NCBI RefSeq assembly: GCF_921293095.1
Contig: NC_060259.1
Coordinates: forward strand, 45,861,812-45,925,811
Reading direction: 5' to 3'
DNA from: Ischnura elegans
Lineage: Eukaryota; Arthropoda; Insecta; Odonata; Coenagrionidae
DNA: 64,000 bases
Notes under the pieces: model-generated
What the model was told of the DNA's origin: nothing
What the model saw: only the letters and a program-made list of their open reading frames with translations
Databases searched by the model: none
Made by a program: the position numbers and the translations under genes
Shown here: one piece after another, positions 58,226 to 64,000 of the stretch
How positions within the stretch are numbered: position 1 is the first letter of the stretch
How the letters are laid out: each line of letters opens with the position of its first letter

Positions 58226-58589
58226 TTAATCAACTTATGCAATACATGTCTATGTATTACATATGATACACATACCCTTTGAAAACTTCTTACTGTCGCC
58301 CGTACTTTTACTAATTGATTTCTTATAATGATAAAATAATGATACTGATTACTTTATAGATAGATTAGAAAAACTTTCGGTTGTCCTGCGAAGGGCGGAC
58401 TTCCTTCTACAAATTAAGAAGCGGATCACCTATAACACCTACTGACTGCTCCGAGAACCACGTAGTGTGGCGGCGGGGTATATCATAAATGTTACACCAG
58501 GCGTTAGAGAGGAAGAATTGTGCCCTTCAGAAATAACCGGCACTGAGTGTAGTGTATCATATATGATACAACATGCAGTGAAGAGTTAA
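58226..58589. mobile_element. piggyBac-like MITE, second family
   Basis: TTAA at 58226-58229 and 58586-58589 bounds a ~364 bp segment. The right end reads, inverted, CTCTTCACTGCATG then TGTATCATATATGATACA. The left end has a weaker match with a TGATACACA block near 58267-58275. The same palindromic tip occurs at 53322. The left boundary is less certain than the right. Confidence 0.5.
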
Positions 58590-58594
58590 TAGGG

Positions 58595-59955
58595 AGGTGG
58601 AAAAAAAGTGAGCGTTGAATGAGTGGCTATCTGGGAACTAGTATGTGGAGCAGTGAGTGGGCGCGTGTAGGGTGGGAGGGTAATCGGAAGTTATGAAAAG
58701 AAAGGAGTTCAGGACAGTATGTGATCAAGTTGAGGATATTGTTTTTAAGGCGTAGAAAAGGGAAATTATGATTTTAAAATATTCTGAATATTTGATATGA
58801 ATGATCCGAAAGCCCTTTTATTAACACCAGTTTTATTTCGTTCTAAATTTACAAATTTTTAAAATAAACGTTCGCCACCTTGTCACGGAAGGCCTACCAA
58901 AGTTGGTTTCGATCTTTTTAAGCAAGGCCAAATAAAAAAGTATTGCATTAATTGATAGTATTATTTTTATCCTATGAAAAATTTACAAAAGTTTCGGCTC
59001 CACAGGTTACATAGCAGAAGAAAATGGTATATTTTGCACGATTCATGCCATTTCACTCTAGTTTGACTGCCTGTTCGTCCCACATACCCTACCCCTGAAT
59101 CGTTGCTTTTACATTAATGAAAACTGATCCCTTAAATAGCATCCGTCTTATCCTCACTGCTACCTAATTGGTGTGCTGAAGTCTGCTTAATGTGGCAGGT
59201 CGTTCTTATGCCTTCTCTCTTGTTATAGCCACTGTAGCATCGAGGGATGTGCCTAAGGATATCATGTGATGATGAGAAAGAATGGCCGTGGTGTAAAAGA
59301 ATGTCTGCAGCCTAAACATGTTTGTTCGAAGTACTGCACAATTTTCTCTTATTTTTCCCATTCTTCATCACAATTTCCCACTGTAAAATGAAAATAAGAT
59401 TGATCGTTGTACGAGTTTGGTTAATAGAGCTCTTGATAATCTTCCTTTTCTGTTCGACACAATTTAATTCCCCTAAATTCAGACATGAGCGTATTCAAAT
59501 CCTGTCTCAATTGTTTATTGAGTCGAGGCCTAGATTAAGAAAAAAATGATATCTGAGAAATTGAAATGTTAAAACTTCGAGTGTTAGTTGAGTAGACTAT
59601 GCAAATGAAAGCACTTTGCTCAATAGTTATCTGCTGTTAGAATGGATTTTATTAGGTTGATTATTGTTATGAAGTTTTTATGATTAGTAAGAGGGAATTT
59701 ATTCTTAAATGCCCATTTTAATGCACGTATATTTATAAATTGACTAACTGCACGTTCTCTCCCTTTAAATTGCGATGAGAAAGTGGGATGAGGAGCGCTT
59801 AATTAAAATTTAGAGGAAAAATTTTGCCGCGCAGAAATTCCAATCGTTTGCTGTTCCGCGTGCCCGCTGAACCTGAACTGTGGAATGCTTGCGGTTTATC
59901 ACTCCGCCGCCCGCTTCAAATATCCTAATGGCTAAACCCACCTGCTTCTGTCACT
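58595..59955. other. No gene recognised
   Basis: AT-rich, no supported feature. The open stretches at 59322-59549 and from 59880 on are unsupported, although the latter covers a small tandem repeat. Confidence 0.4.
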
Positions 59956-59957
59956 TC

Positions 59958-60033
59958 GAATGTGACGGAAAGAAAAAAAAGTACTTTGTCACAATGAATG
60001 CGACGGGAAGAAAAGAGAGGTACTTTATCACTC
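59958..60033 (+). repeat. 38 bp tandem duplication
   Basis: Two adjacent units each begin GAATGYGACGGRAAGAAAA, continue with AGTACTTTGTCAC or GGTACTTTATCAC, and differ at several positions. The period is 38 bases. Confidence 0.65.
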
Positions 60034-60407
60034 GAGAATCGGATTCAGTGAAGATTCGTGAATTGAAAATGTTGAAATTTTTAGACATCTGGATGATTAA
60101 AACACAAACAATGCAGCTTGTATAAACAATTAAGAATCAATTCTTCTATGCCCTTAGGAATTCGGAGAACGATAATCAGCGCATCACCAGACAGTAGTTT
60201 CATAGCTCTAATCCTTTTTTTTAACCTTAGCACATTCCTGTCATGCGTTTCTGTCTCCTCCACATAGTTGAAGCGTTGCCCTCCAAATAGTGGTACATCT
60301 AAAAATATTTCGATGCAACGTTTGCATTTTGCTACACCAGGAAAATTTTTCTCATCGTAAGTGAATCGAAAGCCTACGTTATTTAGTTCTTTTATCTGTT
60401 CCTTATA

Positions 60408-61023
60408 CAGTAGATTTCGTTTAATGGGTTCGCCGGTTACTTGGGGCAGCCGCTTAATTGGGGCAGATCTTGAAGAACAGAACCCAATAGTGGAATATCC
60501 CAGAGTATTCTCCGCTTAATTGGGACAGCATGCCGCTTTATTGGGCCATGAGTCGGCGACATAGACTCTATACTCGCGACTAAATTAAATTTTTTTGTTT
60601 TCAGAATACTATTTTTTTTTAATTTTCCTCCTTCGATTTACTCTTATTTTTCACAAATTCTCCTATTCCTACCCTATTTTGAAAGCTATTGTTGTTATAC
60701 TATCCGCAAGTGGATAGGACTTTTCTTTAATAGGACTTAGTAAAAGACATTCATTCAGCGTCGCCCGAGGCTGTGAAAAATATTTTTAACTAAATTGTTG
60801 TAATTCTTAATAACGACGATAAAATAACTAAACTCGCTGATTTTTTACTCAAATTAACAGTTTAATAAACTTATGTTGCATTATAAACATTCTTTAGTCT
60901 TCTTTCTATCATTTCAACGTTTGTTTATGCCCATATATAGGTTAGTTCGCCTAATTGGGGCAGCCGCTTAATTGGGGCAAAGTGCATAAGTCCCAATATG
61001 TCCCAATTAACCGGAATCTACTG
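60408..61023. mobile_element. pogo/Tigger-like MITE with subterminal motif array
   Basis: A 616 bp element flanked by TA (60406-60407 and 61024-61025). Tips are CAGTAGATTTCGTTTAATGG and, inverted, CAGTAGATTCCGGTTAATTG. Subterminal DNA carries repeated TTAATTGGGGCA or TTAATTGGGACA motifs, about three to four near each end. The CAGTA tip and TA duplication fit Tigger/pogo of the Tc1/mariner superfamily. The interior is AT-rich and non-coding. Confidence 0.8.
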
Positions 61024-61029
61024 TAATAA

Positions 61030-61680
61030 CTTTTACACTCACTTTTTACACTCAGCATACATGTATTTAGTAAATTTGACTTTCCAGTGGAAATATTCCG
61101 TGGCATGGATTTTTATTGACTCTCTTCAAGTTAATTTTTGTAATTATTCGTGGGTTGTTTTACTTAATGTCTTATTGCTGTCATGAAAAAAATTACTCCG
61201 TAAGAATTGAGTGTAAGGTTGATTGCGATGATTCACCGAGAAAGTAATGAATACTTGAAATTAAATCTATATCATATTTATCCAATGGTTTGGGCTCATT
61301 TTCTCCTAGAAGATATTGTTGAAGTGTATTTGTATGCGATGGAATCGACTTTGATTTTGGAAGGTCGCTTATTTATGAAAACTGGCGAATTATTCATTGT
61401 TATCTTTTTATATTTAGATTTGGAAAACTTTTGATTCGTATTCCCTATTTATTTTTGTTTGCAGTATTTTATGAATATATTGTGTATTACTCTAACCTTT
61501 CGTACGTAGGTTTGAGGTTACGGGTGCGTCGACAACTAGGTTATTAGCACCGCACGCATACTAATTGCATCATAATAATATATTATATTCCCAGTTAAAT
61601 TTGGCAGCAGTTGAAGATAATGAACATAAAATTTTTATCAATTATATTTATAGGGCCAGTTTTGTAAAGGAGGTGTGTGA
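61030..61680. other. No gene recognised
   Basis: Unassigned; short plus-strand open stretches at 60998-61186 and 61207-61434 have no support. Confidence 0.4.
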
Positions 61681-61689
61681 CACGGCTTA

Positions 61690-62260
61690 GGCAATCAGAG
61701 TCCTAGCCCAGAATGAATTCTAGGCTGTCCCTGGCACCTAGCCTGTCGCGCAGAAGCCGGCACTCGTCACACTCCGTCATGAGGTGTGTGTCACACAGTG
61801 GGGATAGAGTCACAAAAGCCACATCGAGGTGGGTCTTTTCTTCAATGAAGAGGCATGAATGGGTCAAGGTGCAAAGCCCGATTCTCAGTCTTGCAATGAT
61901 GACCTCCTCCCTGCGACTCCTCCCGACAAAGGAGTGCCACTTTTATGTAACCGGTTTGATAACACGCAGTTTGTTATTCGTCACGTTCGTCCATGCATCA
62001 CTACACTGCCGAAGGACTATTCCACGCAAAGCAGTCATATGTGTCCTGATAAGGTAAAGAAGACCGAAGCCTGCTCCGGTAGCATAAGTGATGCCTTTGC
62101 AACTGCATTTACCTTTTTATTTAACATTGTTCCTATGAACCCGGAAACCCATAGGAATGAGGCTTTGCGTCCCCTTTTGAAGAGATTATATAGGGCGAAT
62201 TGAATATCTTGCAAAATAGGGTGAATTGGGAAAATAGTCTGACCTGCCATCCTTATCACA
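61690..62260 (-). mobile_element. I/Jockey-type LINE end with RNase H remnant
   Basis: Reading the minus strand from high coordinates: WVSGFIGTM then NKKVNAVAKASLMLPEQAS (62110-62200), which matches the last part of an RNase H domain (xHVGIxGNEKADAxAK); NNKLRVIKPVT then a stop; SRREEVIIARLRIGLCTLTH (near 61880), the typical post-RNase H RREE..L.RLRIG..LTH motif; then a zinc-knuckle-like CGFCDS in one frame and HLMTEC in another, so a frameshift splits the knuckle. This is the C-terminus of ORF2 of a LINE with RNase H (I, R1 or Jockey group). No part is functional. Confidence 0.78.
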
Positions 62261-62264
62261 CATT

Positions 62265-62569
62265 ACCTTCTCAAGTTTGATACGTGGCCTGTTGACTTCC
62301 ATTCAATCCTCGATTCCTTCCTTCGCCTTCTTTCCCTTCAAGCCAACTCAACATCCTTTCCTCAGTTATGGTTTTCAGCATCTTACGCTACGTTCTTACC
62401 CCCTGCCTCCTTATCTTCTTCAGCAGTGTTCTGTCCTCGACCATCTTCCCATTTTTTCACTTTTTTGCTCTAAGTCCAACTCACATTCTCCATTTTCCAC
62501 ATCCATATCCCAAGCACCTCCTGCATATTTTTTTCCGTGCATATTTGGTATCCATATTCTCAGCTTTTA
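62265..62569. other. C/T-rich spacer, unassigned
   Basis: A pyrimidine-rich plus strand (purine-rich minus) with open stretches at 62277-62580. It may be the internal part of the same LINE on the minus strand, but no motif confirms it. Confidence 0.3.
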
Positions 62570-62760
62570 AACCTTTCTAACGAAGAGCTGCTTCTGGGAG
62601 AAATTAAATTTCAAGACTTCTCATTTCTTCATGCGAAAATATTTTTGTCTATCATAATTATTGTGGCAGCTACATAGATATTTCGCCATTGAACTTTACA
62701 TCACAAAAAACATGTAGTTTAGATCTTTACTGAATAGAGCTGAATATTAATGTATTTATG
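62570..62760 (-). repeat. Interspersed repeat R1, copy 2
   Basis: This is the inverted counterpart of 14390-14590, with substitutions and small gaps. ATCATAATTATTGTGGCAGC and GAAATTAAATTTCAAGACTT are the clearest shared blocks. Confidence 0.6.
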
Positions 62761-62980
62761 ATACTTAGAACCAACATGGGGTTATAATTGGTTAAAGCGC
62801 CACGCTTCATATAATCCGCTCCTTACTCAGTGCAATCCCTATATTAGTACACTTATTCTCTTCTCGCAGCTGTCCTCTCACCAACTCTTTCCAATTCCGT
62901 TTACAATACAATTGTCCTCCTTCTTTACAGATTATGCTTTTTCCTGATGTGCTCACCAAATATTTAAATTACACAGTAGG

Positions 62981-63030
62981 TTTGGTTTAGCATCCTCTAC
63001 TATGGATGTAGTAGAGGATGCTAAACCAAA
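62981..63030. repeat. Perfect hairpin, 22 bp arms, 6 base loop
   Basis: Arms 62981-63002 (starting TTTGGTTTAGCATCC) and 63009-63030 are exact reverse complements around TGGATG. A perfect match in otherwise diverged DNA suggests a recent event or constraint. It is shorter than a usual animal pre-miRNA stem. Confidence 0.85.
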
Positions 63031-64000
63031 TGATGTACTATTAGCAGTTAGTATGAAACACCATCCATGAAGAGTTTATGCTACGAAATATTCTCAAAAT
63101 TGGGCATAAAAATTTTGGGAACATTGTGTCTTTTTTCAGACGAATAATCAGTGATTTTGAGAGGCCAAGGTAGCGTTTAAAAAAAGAGGTGTAGTACTAT
63201 AGAACAGCGTGAACTGTGAGTAGCTAAATTGACGCAATATGAAAAGTGTAGCTGTAGCCTATGCTGAATGGCGTATTAGAGTGGAGTTTAATGGTTGTAT
63301 TCGGGGGTTACTTTTAAACAAATATTGAAATGGGAAATAGATGATGAGAGGCTACAGGAAATGAAATAATTCGAGTATCAACATGTGCAATATCCATAAA
63401 AAACTGAGAAGGACTTGTTAGTCATATTTAACTGCAGTTTAAATATGGATAATGATAACTGGAGTCGCAAGTGCGTAGTCATAGTCTATATTTTGGTCAG
63501 GTCTGAAGGTATATATATATAGGCTATATTTAAATCGGTTAGCCATGGTGGATTATGAAGATAGCTGGACTTGATTCGAGAAACGTATATAAGCTCTTGA
63601 ACTAATACAAAACTGAAAAACAATTTGAAGTAAAATCTCGAAAAATTATCTCACCTTTTAGCTATTGACTTTGAGGTGGTATTCGAGGAGGCGACTTTCG
63701 GCACAGAAGATATGTATGTTCACCTGAGTTCGGTTAAAATAACGAAATAACTAAAAGTAACGCTGAAAAACAAATTACACCATAAATTTCTCTCTCGCAG
63801 TATCTCATTCTTATTTCGTCTATTCTCAATATCGGGCTATTTTAACTGTATTTCAAATTTATGAAATTTTATTTATTTGCTTGAATTTCCATGGGAAAAA
63901 AATCCACTGAACTGCAAATCGGCTTTACTGAGTTGTCATTTACTGATTTTCAATGCCACCAAGGCATCCATGGTAATTTACAAATTCCTGGATAGTGTAG
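63031..64000. other. No gene recognised
   Basis: AT-rich DNA to the end of the window, with no supported feature. Confidence 0.4.

Noticed and set aside
1-64000. CRISPR arrays, phage or bacterial operons
   Set aside because: No regularly spaced direct repeats, no dense ORFs and no Shine-Dalgarno-led gene strings; the window is plainly eukaryotic.

Overview
The window looks like AT-rich, transposon-littered nuclear DNA from an animal, most likely an arthropod and probably an insect with a large genome. Evidence: no dense ORFs on either strand, GT-AG bounded exon candidates, a decayed mariner, several degraded non-LTR retrotransposon tails, TTAA-flanked piggyBac-type MITEs, a pogo/Tigger-type MITE, tRNA-derived SINEs and PIF/Harbinger-type repeats. 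The species cannot be named from the sequence alone.

Layout. 1-10 kb is mostly unrecognised AT-rich DNA with a tRNA-like SINE (2.24 kb) and a LINE tail (5.5-5.9 kb). 10.1-11.1 kb is a GC/CpG-rich island holding two TTAATTAG homeodomain-type sites. 11.7-12.4 kb is an RTE-like LINE 3' end. 14-25 kb is a repeat cluster: a 1.24 kb mariner with a ruined transposase, a 1.38 kb element with ~450 bp inverted arms around a LINE fragment, and a ~2 kb LINE interrupted by a 234 bp Harbinger-type MITE with a clean 3 bp target duplication. A G-rich patch with a G-quadruplex motif and several duplicated blocks follow. 25-37 kb is largely featureless apart from LINE fragments at 33.3-34.8 kb and a decayed coding-like tract at 35.4-35.9 kb. 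37.3-38.9 kb is a longer element with Harbinger-like ends. 40-47 kb carries a Penelope-like tail with a hammerhead-like core, a SINE, a 129 bp foldback and another LINE tail.

The best gene evidence is a minus-strand gene at 48.0-50.6 kb. A 114 bp internal exon (50470-50583) with good splice sites joins in frame to a terminal exon (49044-49711) encoding a Thr/Pro-rich tripeptide-repeat protein. The same donor is also in phase with a second candidate last exon (48073-48227), so alternative 3' ends are possible. A second coding candidate is a 144 bp plus-strand exon (54436-54579), Gln/Gly/Pro-rich and GC-rich. It lies between a piggyBac-type MITE and a LINE-tail repeat. 57-63 kb adds more MITEs, a Tigger-like element, an I/Jockey-type LINE end with RNase H remnants, and a perfect 22 bp-arm hairpin.

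No complete gene, rRNA gene, intact tRNA gene, CRISPR array or bacterial-type operon was seen. Most apparent short ORFs look like chance or lie inside repeats.
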